NCBI RefSeq assembly: GCF_003481825.1
Contig: NZ_QULW01000012.1
Span: 52,137-116,136 of the forward strand
Reading direction: 5' to 3'
DNA: 64,000 nucleotides
From: Clostridium sp. OM02-18AC
Lineage (GTDB): Bacteria > Bacillota > Clostridia > Lachnospirales > Lachnospiraceae
Shown here piece by piece: positions 43,260-53,210 of this stretch (positions within the stretch are counted from its first letter, which is position 1; the number at the start of each line of letters is the position of its first letter). The translations under genes and the position numbers were made by a program. Under the pieces are notes generated by a model. That model was not told where the DNA came from and searched no databases. It was given only the letters and a program-made list of their open reading frames with translations.

Positions 43260-46200
43260 ATGGAGAAAAGCAGAATGCGCCCGGTAACATCGGGAAAGAG
43301 CGTTAGAATGAGCTACTCAAGACAGAAAGAAGTTCTTGAGATGCCAAACCTGATTGAGATTCAGAAAGACTCCTATCAGTGGTTCCTCGATGAAGGATTG
43401 AAGGAAGTATTTGAAGATATCTCCCCAATCTCCGATTTCGCAGGTCATTTAAGCCTCGAATTCGTTGATTTTACATTATGTAAAGATGAAGTCAAATATA
43501 ACATCGAAGAATGCAAAGAACGCGACGCAACTTACGCTGCACCTTTAAAGGTAAAGGTAAGACTTTACAATAAGGACAAAGAAGAGATCAACGAGCACGA
43601 GATCTTTATGGGAGATCTTCCGCTCATGACCGATACCGGCTCATTCGTAATCAACGGCGCTGAACGAGTTATCGTAAGCCAGCTGGTTCGTTCTCCGGGT
43701 ATCTACTATGGAATCGGCCATGACAAGATCGGTAAAGAGCTGTACACCTGCACGGTTATCCCGAACCGTGGTGCATGGCTGGAGTACGAGACCGACTCCA
43801 ATGATATCTTCTACGTTCGTGTAGACCGTACCCGTAAGGTTCCGGTAACCGTACTGGTACGTGCACTGGGCTATGGCACCAACGCAGAGATCATCGATCT
43901 GTTCGGCGAGGAGCCGAAACTGCTGGCAAGCTTTGGCAAAGATACTGCAGAGAGCTATCAGGATGGTCTGTTAGAGCTCTACCGCAAGATCCGTCCGGGC
44001 GAGCCGTTATCCGTTGATAGTGCAGAAAGCCTGTTAAACAGCATGTTCTTTGACCCGCGTCGTTATGACCTGGCCAAAGTCGGCAGATATAAATTTAATA
44101 AGAAGCTTCACTTTAAGAACCGCATCAAAGGTCAGATCCTGGCTGAGGATGTAGTGGACATGACCACCGGAGAGGTTCTGGCAGAGGCTGGCGTAAAGAT
44201 CGACAAAGAGCTCGCAACCACCCTGCAGAACGCAGCTGTTCCGTACGTTATGATCCAGACTGAGGAGCGCAACTACAAGGTACTGTCCAACTTAATGGTT
44301 GACCTGGCAGCTTATGTAGACTTCGATCCGAAGGAAGCCGGTGTTACAGAGTTAGTATATTATCCGGTATTAAAAACGATTCTGGAAGAAGCTGGTGACG
44401 ATCAGGAAGAGTTAAAGAAACTCATCCACAAGAATATCACCGAGCTGATCCCGAAGCATATCACCAAGGAAGACATCATTGCTTCCATTAACTACAACAT
44501 GCATCTGGAAGGCGGCATCGGCAACGCAGACGACATCGACCATCTGGGCAACCGTCGTATCCGTGCCGTTGGTGAGCTGTTACAGAACCAGTACCGCATC
44601 GGTCTGTCCCGTATGGAGCGTGTGGTAAGAGAGCGTATGACCACCCAGGATATGGACGGCATCACTCCGCAGTCCCTGATCAACATCAAGCCGGTTACCG
44701 CAGCTGTGAAGGAGTTCTTCGGAAGTTCCCAGCTGTCCCAGTTCATGGACCAGAACAACCCGCTGTCTGAGCTGACCCACAAGAGACGTCTCTCTGCATT
44801 GGGACCTGGCGGTCTGTCCCGTGACCGTGCCGGATTCGAGGTTCGAGATGTACACTACACCCATTATGGACGTATGTGCCCGATCGAGACTCCTGAGGGA
44901 CCGAACATCGGTCTGATCAACTCCCTTGCAACCTATGCAAAGGTAAATGAGTACGGCTTCATTGAGGCTCCGTACCGTGTGGTAGACAAATCCGACCCGG
45001 CTAACCCGCGTGTAACCGACGAGGTTGTATACCTGACTGCAGACGAGGAGGATAACTTCGTTGTCGCACAGGCAAACACCCCGCTCGACGAGGAAGGCCA
45101 CTTCATCAACAATAACGTAGCCGGTCGTTTCCGTGAGGAGACTTCCGAGTTCCAGAAGAGAGCCATCGACTTAATGGACGTATCTCCTAAGATGGTATTC
45201 TCCGTAGCAACATCCATGATCCCGTTCCTGCAGAACGATGACGCAAACCGTGCGCTGATGGGATCCAACATGCAGCGTCAGGCCGTTCCGCTGTTAAAGA
45301 CCGAGGCGCCTGCAGTAGGTACCGGTATCGAGGGCAAAGCCGCTGTCGACTCTGGTGTCTGCGTCGTAGCAAAGCATGCCGGTGTTGTTGAGCGTTCCGC
45401 TTCCAACGAGATCATCATCAAGCGTGATGACAACGGCGCAAAAGATGTTTACCATCTGATCAAATTCTCTCGAAGCAACCAGTCCAACTGCTACAACCAG
45501 AAGCCGCTCGTTTACAAGAACGACCACGTTGAGGCAGGCGAGGTCATCGCAGACGGTCCGTCCACCAGCAACGGTGAGATCGCTCTTGGTAAGAACCCGC
45601 TGATCGGTTTCATGACCTGGGAAGGTTACAACTACGAGGATGCGGTTCTCTTAAGTGAGAGACTGGTTATGGAAGATGTCTACACCTCCGTTCATATCGA
45701 GGAGTATGAGGCAGAAGCCCGTGACACCAAGCTCGGGCCGGAAGAGATCACCCGCGACGTTCCGGGTGTCGGCGACGACGCATTAAAAGACCTGGACGAG
45801 AGAGGTATCATCCGTATCGGTGCTGAGGTCCGTGCCGGTGATATCCTGGTTGGTAAGGTTACTCCGAAGGGCGAGACCGAGCTGACTGCTGAGGAGAGAC
45901 TGCTTCGTGCGATCTTCGGTGAGAAAGCAAGAGAAGTACGTGATACTTCCTTAAAAGTACCGCACGGTGCTTACGGCGTCATCATCGACGCAAAAGTATT
46001 TACCAGAGAGAACGGCGATGAGCTGGCTCCTGGCGTAAACCAGACTGTCCGTATCTACATTGCACAGAAACGTAAGATCTCTGTCGGCGATAAGATGGCA
46101 GGACGTCATGGTAACAAGGGTGTCGTTTCCCGCGTACTCCCGGTAGAGGATATGCCGTTCCTTCCGAATGGTCGTCCGCTGGATATCGTGCTGAACCCGC

Positions 46201-47117
46201 TGGGCGTACCTTCCCGAATGAACATCGGACAGGTCCTGGAGATGCACTTAAGCCTTGCATGTAAAGCACTTGGCTTCAACATTTCCACCCCGGTATTCGA
46301 GGGCGCGAACGAGGTAGACATCATGGATACCCTGGAAATTGCAAATGATTACGTAAACACCTCCTGGGAGGTGTTTGAAGAGAAATACAAAGATACCCTG
46401 AAACCGGAAGTTATGGATTACTTAGGTTCCCATCTGGAGCACCGTGAACTGTGGAAGGGCGTTCCGCTTCAGCGCGATGGTAAGGTAAGATTGCGTGACG
46501 GACGTACCGGCGAGTACTTCGACAGCCCGGTAACCATCGGTCACATGCATTACCTGAAGCTGCATCACCTGGTTGACGATAAGATCCATGCACGTTCCAC
46601 CGGTCCATACTCCCTTGTTACCCAGCAGCCTCTGGGTGGTAAGGCACAGTTCGGCGGACAGCGTTTCGGTGAGATGGAGGTTTGGGCTCTGGAGGCGTAT
46701 GGTGCATCCTACACCCTGCAGGAGATCCTGACCGTGAAGTCCGATGATGTTGTCGGACGTGTGAAGACTTACGAGGCAATCATCAAGGGTGAGAACATCC
46801 CTGAGCCGGGTATTCCGGAGTCCTTCAAGGTACTGTTAAAAGAGCTGCAGTCCCTTGGTCTGGATGTAAGCGTACTGCGTGACGACGGAACCGAGGTTGA
46901 GATCGGTGAGAACGTAGATTACGGCGAGACCGATCTGCGTGCCATCATCGAGGGCGACCGCCATTACAACCGCGAAGAGTCCTTTGGCGACTACGGCTAT
47001 CAGCAGCAGGAGTTCAAGGGTGAAGAGCTGGTTGACGTCGATAACGGCGATGACAGCAGCGACGATTTCGAAGGGGAATCCGACGATTATACCGATGATT
47101 CCTTTGATGAAGAATAA
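43260..47117 (+). CDS. rpoB: RNA polymerase beta subunit
   Basis: A 1285-residue RpoB. The start MEKSRMRPV at 43260 follows AGGGGTGAAACGTCA. The rifampicin-binding region reads SSQLSQFMDQNNPLSELTHK then RRLSALGPGGL, with no substitution at the usual resistance positions. The C-terminal part holds GEMEVWALEAYGA. A strongly acidic tail (about 40 residues, DDSSDDFEGESDD) is added at the end. The rplJ-rplL genes usually found upstream are absent; the gene has its own promoter. rpoC follows 18 bases later. Confidence 0.98.
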   Translation: MEKSRMRPVTSGKSVRMSYSRQKEVLEMPNLIEIQKDSYQWFLDEGLKEVFEDISPISDFAGHLSLEFVDFTLCKDEVKYNIEECKERDATYAAPLKVKVRLYNKDKEEINEHEIFMGDLPLMTDTGSFVINGAERVIVSQLVRSPGIYYGIGHDKIGKELYTCTVIPNRGAWLEYETDSNDIFYVRVDRTRKVPVTVLVRALGYGTNAEIIDLFGEEPKLLASFGKDTAESYQDGLLELYRKIRPGEPLSVDSAESLLNSMFFDPRRYDLAKVGRYKFNKKLHFKNRIKGQILAEDVVDMTTGEVLAEAGVKIDKELATTLQNAAVPYVMIQTEERNYKVLSNLMVDLAAYVDFDPKEAGVTELVYYPVLKTILEEAGDDQEELKKLIHKNITELIPKHITKEDIIASINYNMHLEGGIGNADDIDHLGNRRIRAVGELLQNQYRIGLSRMERVVRERMTTQDMDGITPQSLINIKPVTAAVKEFFGSSQLSQFMDQNNPLSELTHKRRLSALGPGGLSRDRAGFEVRDVHYTHYGRMCPIETPEGPNIGLINSLATYAKVNEYGFIEAPYRVVDKSDPANPRVTDEVVYLTADEEDNFVVAQANTPLDEEGHFINNNVAGRFREETSEFQKRAIDLMDVSPKMVFSVATSMIPFLQNDDANRALMGSNMQRQAVPLLKTEAPAVGTGIEGKAAVDSGVCVVAKHAGVVERSASNEIIIKRDDNGAKDVYHLIKFSRSNQSNCYNQKPLVYKNDHVEAGEVIADGPSTSNGEIALGKNPLIGFMTWEGYNYEDAVLLSERLVMEDVYTSVHIEEYEAEARDTKLGPEEITRDVPGVGDDALKDLDERGIIRIGAEVRAGDILVGKVTPKGETELTAEERLLRAIFGEKAREVRDTSLKVPHGAYGVIIDAKVFTRENGDELAPGVNQTVRIYIAQKRKISVGDKMAGRHGNKGVVSRVLPVEDMPFLPNGRPLDIVLNPLGVPSRMNIGQVLEMHLSLACKALGFNISTPVFEGANEVDIMDTLEIANDYVNTSWEVFEEKYKDTLKPEVMDYLGSHLEHRELWKGVPLQRDGKVRLRDGRTGEYFDSPVTIGHMHYLKLHHLVDDKIHARSTGPYSLVTQQPLGGKAQFGGQRFGEMEVWALEAYGASYTLQEILTVKSDDVVGRVKTYEAIIKGENIPEPGIPESFKVLLKELQSLGLDVSVLRDDGTEVEIGENVDYGETDLRAIIEGDRHYNREESFGDYGYQQQEFKGEELVDVDNGDDSSDDFEGESDDYTDDSFDEE

Positions 47118-47135
47118 TAGAAGGGAGTAACGCTC

Positions 47136-50100
47136 ATGCCTGAGACAAATGAAACTTATCAGCCATTGACATTTGACGCCATTAAGATTGGCCTGGCTTC
47201 CCCGGAGAAGATTCTGGAGTGGTCACACGGCGAGGTAAAAAAGCCGGAGACCATCAACTACCGTACTTTAAAGCCGGAGCGCGACGGTCTGTTCTGTGAG
47301 CGCATCTTCGGACCGAGCAAAGACTGGGAATGTCATTGTGGTAAATATAAAAAAATCAGATACAAAGGCGTAATCTGCGACCGCTGCGGCGTTGAGGTAA
47401 CCAAGTCCAGCGTCCGCAGAGAGCGTATCGGCCACATTCAGCTGGCTGCTCCTGTATCTCATATCTGGTACTTTAAGGGTATCCCGAGCCGTATGGGTCT
47501 CATCCTGGATATCTCCCCGAGAGTACTGGAGAAGGTTCTGTACTTTGCATCCTACATCGTTCTGGATGCAGGTCAGACCAGCCTGCAGTACAAGCAGGTA
47601 CTCTCCGAGAAAGAGTACCGCGAAGAAGTTGAGAAGTGGGGCTACGGCAACTTCCGTGTCGGAATGGGTGCCGAGGCTGTTCTCGAGCTTCTTAAGAGCA
47701 TTGATCTGGAGAAAGAGTCTGAGATGCTCAAACGCGAGCTGAAAGACGCAAGCGGCCAGAAACGTGCAAGAATCATCAAGAGACTGGAAGTTGTAGAAGC
47801 ATTCCGTAACTCTGGAAATAAGCCGGAGTGGATGATCATGACCGTGATCCCGGTTATCCCGCCGGATATCCGTCCGATGGTACAGCTGGATGGCGGACGT
47901 TTCGCAACCTCTGACTTAAACGATTTATACAGAAGAATCATCAACCGTAACAACCGTCTTGCGCGCCTCCTTGAGCTGGGCGCTCCGGACATCATCGTCC
48001 GCAACGAGAAGCGTATGCTGCAGGAGGCTGTCGATGCTTTAATCGATAACGGCCGCCGCGGCAGACCGGTAACCGGACCTGGCAACCGTGCACTGAAGTC
48101 CCTTTCCGATATGCTGAAAGGTAAGCAGGGACGTTTCCGTCAGAACCTGCTTGGTAAGCGAGTTGACTACTCCGGACGTTCCGTTATCGTCGTAGGACCG
48201 GAACTGAAGATCTACCAGTGTGGTCTTCCGAAGGAGATGGCGATCGAACTGTTCAAGCCGTTCGTTATGAAAGAGCTTGTCCAGAACGGAACCGCTCACA
48301 ACATCAAGAGTGCGAAGAAGATGGTAGAGCGTCTGCAGTCTGAAGTATGGGATGTCCTCGAGGATGTGATCAAAGAGCATCCGGTTATGTTAAACCGTGC
48401 ACCTACCCTGCACAGACTGGGTATCCAGGCATTCGAGCCGATCCTGGTTGAGGGTAAGGCAATCAAGCTGCATCCGCTTGTATGTACCGCATTCAATGCA
48501 GACTTCGATGGAGACCAGATGGCAGTACATCTTCCGCTTTCCCAGGAAGCACAGGCAGAGTGCCGTTTCCTGCTCCTGTCTCCGAACAACCTGTTAAAGC
48601 CGTCTGATGGTGGCCCGGTAGCTGTTCCTTCCCAGGATATGGTACTTGGTATCTACTATCTGACCCAGGAGCGCCCAGGCGCAACCGGCGAGGGCATGAT
48701 CTTCAAGAGCGTCAACGAGGCAATCCTTGCTTACGAGAACGCTGCTGTGACCCTGCACTCCCGCATCAAAGTAAGAGTCACCAAGACCATGCCGGATGGC
48801 ACCGAGATGACCGGAGTGGTAGAATCCACCTTAGGCCGTTTCATCTTCAACGAGATCATCCCGCAGGACCTTGGCTTTGTAGACAGAAGCATTCCGGGCA
48901 ACGAGCTGCTTCTTGAGGTTGACTTCCACGTAGGAAAGAAACAGTTAAAGAAGATTCTGGAGAAAGTCATCAACGTACATGGCGCTACCCAGACTGCTGT
49001 TACCCTGGATGACATCAAGGCAATCGGTTACAAGTATTCCACCAGAGCTGCCATGACCGTATCCATCGCGGATATGACCGTGCCGGCATCCAAGCCGAAG
49101 CTGCTGGCTGACGCTCAGGAAACCGTTGACCGTATCGCAAAGAACTTCCGCCGTGGTCTGATCACCGAGGAAGAGCGTTATAAAGAGGTTATCGAAACCT
49201 GGAAGACCACCGATGACCAGCTGACCAAAGACCTGTTAGGCGGTCTGGATAAGTACAACAACATCTTCATGATGGCAGACTCCGGTGCGCGAGGATCTGA
49301 TAAGCAGATCAAGCAGCTGGCAGGTATGCGTGGACTTATGGCAGATACAACCGGTCACACCATCGAACTTCCTATTAAATCCAACTTCCGTGAGGGTCTT
49401 GACGTACTGGAGTACTTCATCTCCGCTCATGGTGCACGAAAGGGTATGTCCGATACCGCACTGCGTACCGCAGACTCCGGTTACCTTACCCGTCGTCTGG
49501 TAGACGTATCCCAGGATCTGATCGTGCGTGAGGTAGACTGCTGCGAAGGCAAGGATATCCCGTACATGGAGATCAAGGCATTCACCGATGGCAAAGAGAC
49601 CATCGAGAGCCTGGAGGAGCGTATCACCGGCCGTTATATCGCTGAGACCATCACCGATCCGGAGACCGGAGAAGTGGTTGTAAAAGCAAACCATATGTGT
49701 ACTCCGAAACGTGCTGCAGCTGTTATGAAGGCACTGAACAAGATGGGCCGTGATTCCGTCAAGATCCGTACCGTCCTTAGCTGTAAGTCCCATATCGGTG
49801 TCTGCGCAAAATGTTATGGTGCCAACATGGCAACCGGCCAGCCTGTACAGGTTGGTGAGGCAGTCGGCATCATCGCTGCACAGTCGATCGGTGAGCCTGG
49901 TACCCAGCTGACCATGCGTACCTTCCATACCGGCGGTGTAGCAGGTGGAGATATCACACAGGGTCTTCCGCGTGTCGAGGAGCTGTTCGAGGCACGTAAG
50001 CCGAAGGGTCTTGCAATCATTACCGAGTTCGGTGGTGTTGTAACCCTGAAAGATACCAAGAAGAAACGTGAGATCGTGGTTACCGATCCGGAGACCGGCA

Positions 50101-50789
50101 ACTCCAAGACCTATCTGATCCCGTACGGTTCCAGAATCAAGGTTCAGGACGAGCAGGTGATCGAGGCCGGCGATGAGCTGACCGAAGGTAGCGTAAACCC
50201 GCATGACATCTTAAAGATCAAGGGTGTCCGTGCCGTACAGGATTACATGATCCAGGAAGTGCAGCGTGTATACCGTCTGCAGGGTGTAGAAATCAACGAT
50301 AAGCACGTTGAGATGATCGTTCGTCAGATGTTAAAGAAGATCCGCATCGAGGAGAGCGGCGACAGCGATGTGCTGCCGGGCGTATCCATGGATGTCCTCG
50401 ACTTCAACGAGATGAACGAGGCTCTGATCGCAGAGGGCAAGCAGCCGGCAGAGGGCAAGCAGGTTATGCTTGGTATTACCAAGGCATCCTTGGCTACCGA
50501 TTCCTTCCTGTCTGCAGCATCCTTCCAGGAGACCACCAAGGTTCTGACCGAGGCGGCTATCAATGGTAAGGTTGACCATCTGATCGGTCTGAAGGAGAAC
50601 GTCATCATCGGTAAGCTGATCCCGGCTGGTACCGGTATGAAGCGTTACCGTTCCGTAAAGCTCAACACAGATGCTGAGCCGGAGGATGAGATCGCTCTGG
50701 AGGATGACGACGAGATCCTGCTTTCCGGCGATGAGGATATGGCGGAGGAAGCTCCGGAAGTATTCGATATCGACGATAGCGAAGAGTAA
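47136..50789 (+). CDS. rpoC: RNA polymerase beta' subunit
   Basis: A 1217-residue RpoC. The N-terminal zinc ribbon shows CHCGKYK and CDRCGVEV; the catalytic Mg motif is NADFDGDQMAVH; the second zinc site includes CKSHIGVCAKCYG; the trigger-loop region follows GEPGTQLTMRTFHTGG. It ends with an acidic tail (EDEIALEDDDEILLSGDED). GAAGGGAGTAACGCTC precedes the start. No simple terminator follows; instead the gene runs into the structured 512-base element at 50815. Confidence 0.98.
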   Translation: MPETNETYQPLTFDAIKIGLASPEKILEWSHGEVKKPETINYRTLKPERDGLFCERIFGPSKDWECHCGKYKKIRYKGVICDRCGVEVTKSSVRRERIGHIQLAAPVSHIWYFKGIPSRMGLILDISPRVLEKVLYFASYIVLDAGQTSLQYKQVLSEKEYREEVEKWGYGNFRVGMGAEAVLELLKSIDLEKESEMLKRELKDASGQKRARIIKRLEVVEAFRNSGNKPEWMIMTVIPVIPPDIRPMVQLDGGRFATSDLNDLYRRIINRNNRLARLLELGAPDIIVRNEKRMLQEAVDALIDNGRRGRPVTGPGNRALKSLSDMLKGKQGRFRQNLLGKRVDYSGRSVIVVGPELKIYQCGLPKEMAIELFKPFVMKELVQNGTAHNIKSAKKMVERLQSEVWDVLEDVIKEHPVMLNRAPTLHRLGIQAFEPILVEGKAIKLHPLVCTAFNADFDGDQMAVHLPLSQEAQAECRFLLLSPNNLLKPSDGGPVAVPSQDMVLGIYYLTQERPGATGEGMIFKSVNEAILAYENAAVTLHSRIKVRVTKTMPDGTEMTGVVESTLGRFIFNEIIPQDLGFVDRSIPGNELLLEVDFHVGKKQLKKILEKVINVHGATQTAVTLDDIKAIGYKYSTRAAMTVSIADMTVPASKPKLLADAQETVDRIAKNFRRGLITEEERYKEVIETWKTTDDQLTKDLLGGLDKYNNIFMMADSGARGSDKQIKQLAGMRGLMADTTGHTIELPIKSNFREGLDVLEYFISAHGARKGMSDTALRTADSGYLTRRLVDVSQDLIVREVDCCEGKDIPYMEIKAFTDGKETIESLEERITGRYIAETITDPETGEVVVKANHMCTPKRAAAVMKALNKMGRDSVKIRTVLSCKSHIGVCAKCYGANMATGQPVQVGEAVGIIAAQSIGEPGTQLTMRTFHTGGVAGGDITQGLPRVEELFEARKPKGLAIITEFGGVVTLKDTKKKREIVVTDPETGNSKTYLIPYGSRIKVQDEQVIEAGDELTEGSVNPHDILKIKGVRAVQDYMIQEVQRVYRLQGVEINDKHVEMIVRQMLKKIRIEESGDSDVLPGVSMDVLDFNEMNEALIAEGKQPAEGKQVMLGITKASLATDSFLSAASFQETTKVLTEAAINGKVDHLIGLKENVIIGKLIPAGTGMKRYRSVKLNTDAEPEDEIALEDDDEILLSGDEDMAEEAPEVFDIDDSEE

Positions 50790-51375
50790 ATAAAATGAAC
50801 TGCCTTTTCTGCTAATAGAGGTCCGAAAACGCCTGCCCCACCTTACTGCGTCGTTTCGCCTTCACCCAGAGTCCCGTGTTCGGACGGTGCTAGCTGACAG
50901 CTGTTTGCGGATAGTCGGACAAAAATGTCCGACTACCTCAAACACCAGTCGCTACACAGCCGGACACGTCGGACATCGGGTTACGGCTACGCGATGCAGC
51001 AAGGCGGGACAGGCGTTTTCTACGTTATTGGCATTGTGAGGTAAAATTGTTTCTTTTCATTTTGAGCAGTATTGTAATGGTTGCGGGTTTTATTACCAAG
51101 TATAGCCAATAAAGTAGAAAGCCACCGCCACGCATTACAGAATAAGCATTTGTTTGAAAATCCGTGAGTGGGCGAGCATAGCGTTGGAACGGAGACCCTT
51201 GTTTGAGCACGCAGCGCGTGCGAGTTTGGGCCGCAGTTCCAACAACAGGCGGCGCAGTCCACGAGCAAAAGGATTTTCACCAAAATGCGTTTCTGTAATG
51301 CGTGGCGGTGGCTTTCGGACCTTTATGAAAAACGGAAAACAGAATTGTTTTTTATGGTAGAGATAAGAGGGTTTT
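50790..51375. other. Structured noncoding region after rpoC
   Basis: 586 bases without a credible gene. Almost all of it (50815-51326) is built of nested inverted repeats, described in the next entry. The last 49 bases carry the ribosome-binding site (AGAGGGTTTT) of the deacetylase gene. No ordinary promoter or U-tract terminator is evident. Confidence 0.6.
50815..51326. repeat. 512-base multi-hairpin element with terminal inverted repeats (possible large structured RNA or MITE)
   Basis: The ends 50815-50828 and 51313-51326 are inverted copies (13 of 14). Between them three hairpins abut. Arm 1: 50825-50853 pairs with 50992-51020 (25 of 29) and encloses TGTTTG/CAAACA and a perfect 10-pair TAGTCGGACA-AAAA-TGTCCGACTA (50912-50935). 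Arm 2: 51021-51032 pairs with 51105-51116 (11 of 12). Arm 3: 51117-51142 pairs perfectly over 26 bases with 51291-51316 and encloses TGAAAATCC/GGATTTTCA, GTTGGAAC/GTTCCAAC and GCACGC/GCGTGC in nested order. The whole forms a closed three-arm junction. No open frame or known motif explains it. Confidence 0.75.
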
Positions 51376-52806
51376 ATGGAACAAAAACAACATGGGGGAA
51401 AGCAGGAAATTGAGAAAAAAACTGTTAATAGAAGAAATATGCCGCCAAATACCGGGCAAAGACCGAAGCGTCCGCTTTCCGAGCGCGAACTTTATGAAAT
51501 GCGCGCGCGCAAAGCACGGAAAATGAAGATCATGCGCCGTCGTCGCCGCATCCTGCTTTTGGGCTTGCTTGCGATCTGCATTCTGACTGGTGTGCTGGTG
51601 GCTGCGATTTCCGGGAAAATCCGAAGCTGGAAGGCGGAGAAAGCAGCGGTGGAGGCTGCGGCTGTACAGGAGAGTATGAGCGCGTCTGCGGCAGAGAAAG
51701 AGAGCCAGAAAGCGGAAGAAGACGCGGCGTACCGTGCCTCTTTGCCGGATGTGGGGGCAATCTACGGTATTGCAGTGAGCCAGGTGGGATGGAGCCACTT
51801 TTTTGCAGACAATTCGTACAGCATGGCGCCGACAACCTCCTATGTGACGGCGCTCCGGGCAACATTAAGCGGACAGCCGGAGGGCATGAGCGGAACCATC
51901 CGTTACCGCGTGAATTTGAGCGGTACAGGCTGGCTGGACTGGCAGGAAGACGGTGCTGAGGCTGGAGATTCGGCAGGTACGGCGCCGCTTGAAGGCATTG
52001 CCATGGAGTTGACCGGAGATTTGAGCGATTATTATGAGGTGCTCTACAGCGTGCTGCAGGATTCCAAATGGACAGACTGGGTTTCAGATGGTGCGGAAGC
52101 CGGAACGGTTGGTGCAGGACTGCGGGTAGACGGTGTAAGAATCTCTGTGGTGAAGCGGACCGGCGGCGAGGTTTATGCAGGTAATATTGACCCGAACCGG
52201 CCGATGGTGGCGCTGACTTATGATGATGGACCGTCACCGACCGTGACACCGCGGATTTTAAACTGTCTGAAAGAAAACGGTGGACGGGCTACGTTCTTTA
52301 TGGTAGGACAGAAGGTCATTAAGAGCCCGGATGTCTTAAAACAGATGGTGGCACAGGGCTGTGAAGTGGCAAATCATACCTTTGACCATACCCTGATGAC
52401 GAAAGTTTCTCCGACGGATCTGGCGAATCAGCTGGTGGCTACAAACCAGGCAGTTTCCGATGCCTGCGGCATCTCGCCGGTGCTGATGCGGCCATGCGGT
52501 GGAGCGAAAACGGACGCGGGCATGAACATTGCCGGAGCCATTTCCATGCCTGCAATTTTGTGGAGCGTGGATACGCTGGACTGGAAGACGCGGGATGCAT
52601 CGCAGACGATCCAGACGGTGTTAGATAAGGTAAAGGACGGTGACATCATCCTGATGCATGACCTTTACGATGCGACGGGCGATGCCAGCGAGACCATCGT
52701 TCCGGAACTGGTAAACCGCGGCTTCCAGCTGGTGACGGTCAGTGAGCTTGCGTCTTACCGGGGCGGCATGATCCCGGGAAAGAGTTATTCGCAGTTCCGG
52801 CCATAA
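51376..52806 (+). CDS. ChW-repeat polysaccharide deacetylase (NodB family)
   Basis: A 476-residue membrane-anchored enzyme. A basic cytoplasmic N-terminus is followed by one transmembrane helix (59-79), an Ala/Glu-rich stalk (about 82-120), a ChW-like wall module (about 134-260, conserved Trp in GWLDWQEDGAEAG and KWTDWVSDGAEAGT) and a NodB deacetylase domain. The catalytic motif is TYDDGPSPT (base Asp283, metal Asp284), with metal ligands His334 and His338 in NHTFDH and RPCGG in place of RPPYG. It probably removes acetyl groups from peptidoglycan or another wall glycan at the cell surface. Confidence 0.88.
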   Translation: MEQKQHGGKQEIEKKTVNRRNMPPNTGQRPKRPLSERELYEMRARKARKMKIMRRRRRILLLGLLAICILTGVLVAAISGKIRSWKAEKAAVEAAAVQESMSASAAEKESQKAEEDAAYRASLPDVGAIYGIAVSQVGWSHFFADNSYSMAPTTSYVTALRATLSGQPEGMSGTIRYRVNLSGTGWLDWQEDGAEAGDSAGTAPLEGIAMELTGDLSDYYEVLYSVLQDSKWTDWVSDGAEAGTVGAGLRVDGVRISVVKRTGGEVYAGNIDPNRPMVALTYDDGPSPTVTPRILNCLKENGGRATFFMVGQKVIKSPDVLKQMVAQGCEVANHTFDHTLMTKVSPTDLANQLVATNQAVSDACGISPVLMRPCGGAKTDAGMNIAGAISMPAILWSVDTLDWKTRDASQTIQTVLDKVKDGDIILMHDLYDATGDASETIVPELVNRGFQLVTVSELASYRGGMIPGKSYSQFRP

Positions 52807-52822
52807 TAGTTCCGGCCATAAT
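52793..52822 (+). repeat. Exact 15-base tandem duplication across a stop codon
   Basis: AGTTCCGGCCATAAT occurs twice in direct succession. The first copy contains the last codons and stop of the deacetylase gene, the second lies just behind it. Confidence 0.8.
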
Positions 52823-52834
52823 ATTAACTTTAAC

Positions 52835-52863
52835 TTGCGGACGTGTCCCGTATATGGTATAAT
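52835..52863 (+). promoter_or_regulatory. Putative sigma-A promoter of scfA
   Basis: TTGCGG (52835-52840), a 17-base spacer and TATAAT (52858-52863), giving a leader of about 145 bases. Confidence 0.6.
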
Positions 52864-53014
52864 CAACGCGAAAATGTGCCATTGCAACCTTTTTCGGGTC
52901 AGATTGCATTTGCATATCGGGAGGACGCCAGTAATAGCGCGTCCGTTGATTCAAAAAAGCATGCGATCCAAAAGGCATCAGCAAAAGGCAAAGACAATAC
53001 AGGAGGCTAAGACT

Positions 53015-53161
53015 ATGAAACATGTAAAGACTTTAAACAATAAAACTCTGAAGGAGTCCATGAAGAAGGGCGGATGCGGCGAGTGCCAGACTTCCTGTCA
53101 GTCTGCATGCAAGACTTCCTGCACCGTTGGCAACCAGAGCTGCGAGAACGCAAACAGATAA
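53015..53161 (+). CDS. scfA: SCIFF peptide (six-cysteine RiPP precursor)
   Basis: A 48-residue peptide that begins MKHVKTLNNKTL and has six cysteines in the second half (GGCGECQTSCQSAC, then KTSC and NQSC). This is the 'six cysteines in forty-five' family, present in nearly all Clostridia and modified with thioether crosslinks by the neighbouring radical SAM enzyme. The start at 53015 follows CAGGAGGCTAAGACT; a longer frame from 52835 would overlap its promoter. Hairpins at 53211-53282 separate it from scfB. Its cellular role is unknown. Confidence 0.95.
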   Translation: MKHVKTLNNKTLKESMKKGGCGECQTSCQSACKTSCTVGNQSCENANR

Positions 53162-53210
53162 TGCATCTGTCGTATACTGGAATATAACGGTTCTTAAAGA
53201 TGGCAGAGGT

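Noticed and set aside
49236..50204. Minus-strand frame of 322 codons inside rpoC
   Set aside because: It lies wholly opposite the invariant rpoC core and reflects codon bias.
50815..51326. Group II intron or rRNA/tRNA gene
   Set aside because: No domain V-like hairpin, no reverse transcriptase, and no tRNA cloverleaf or rRNA motif could be recognised.
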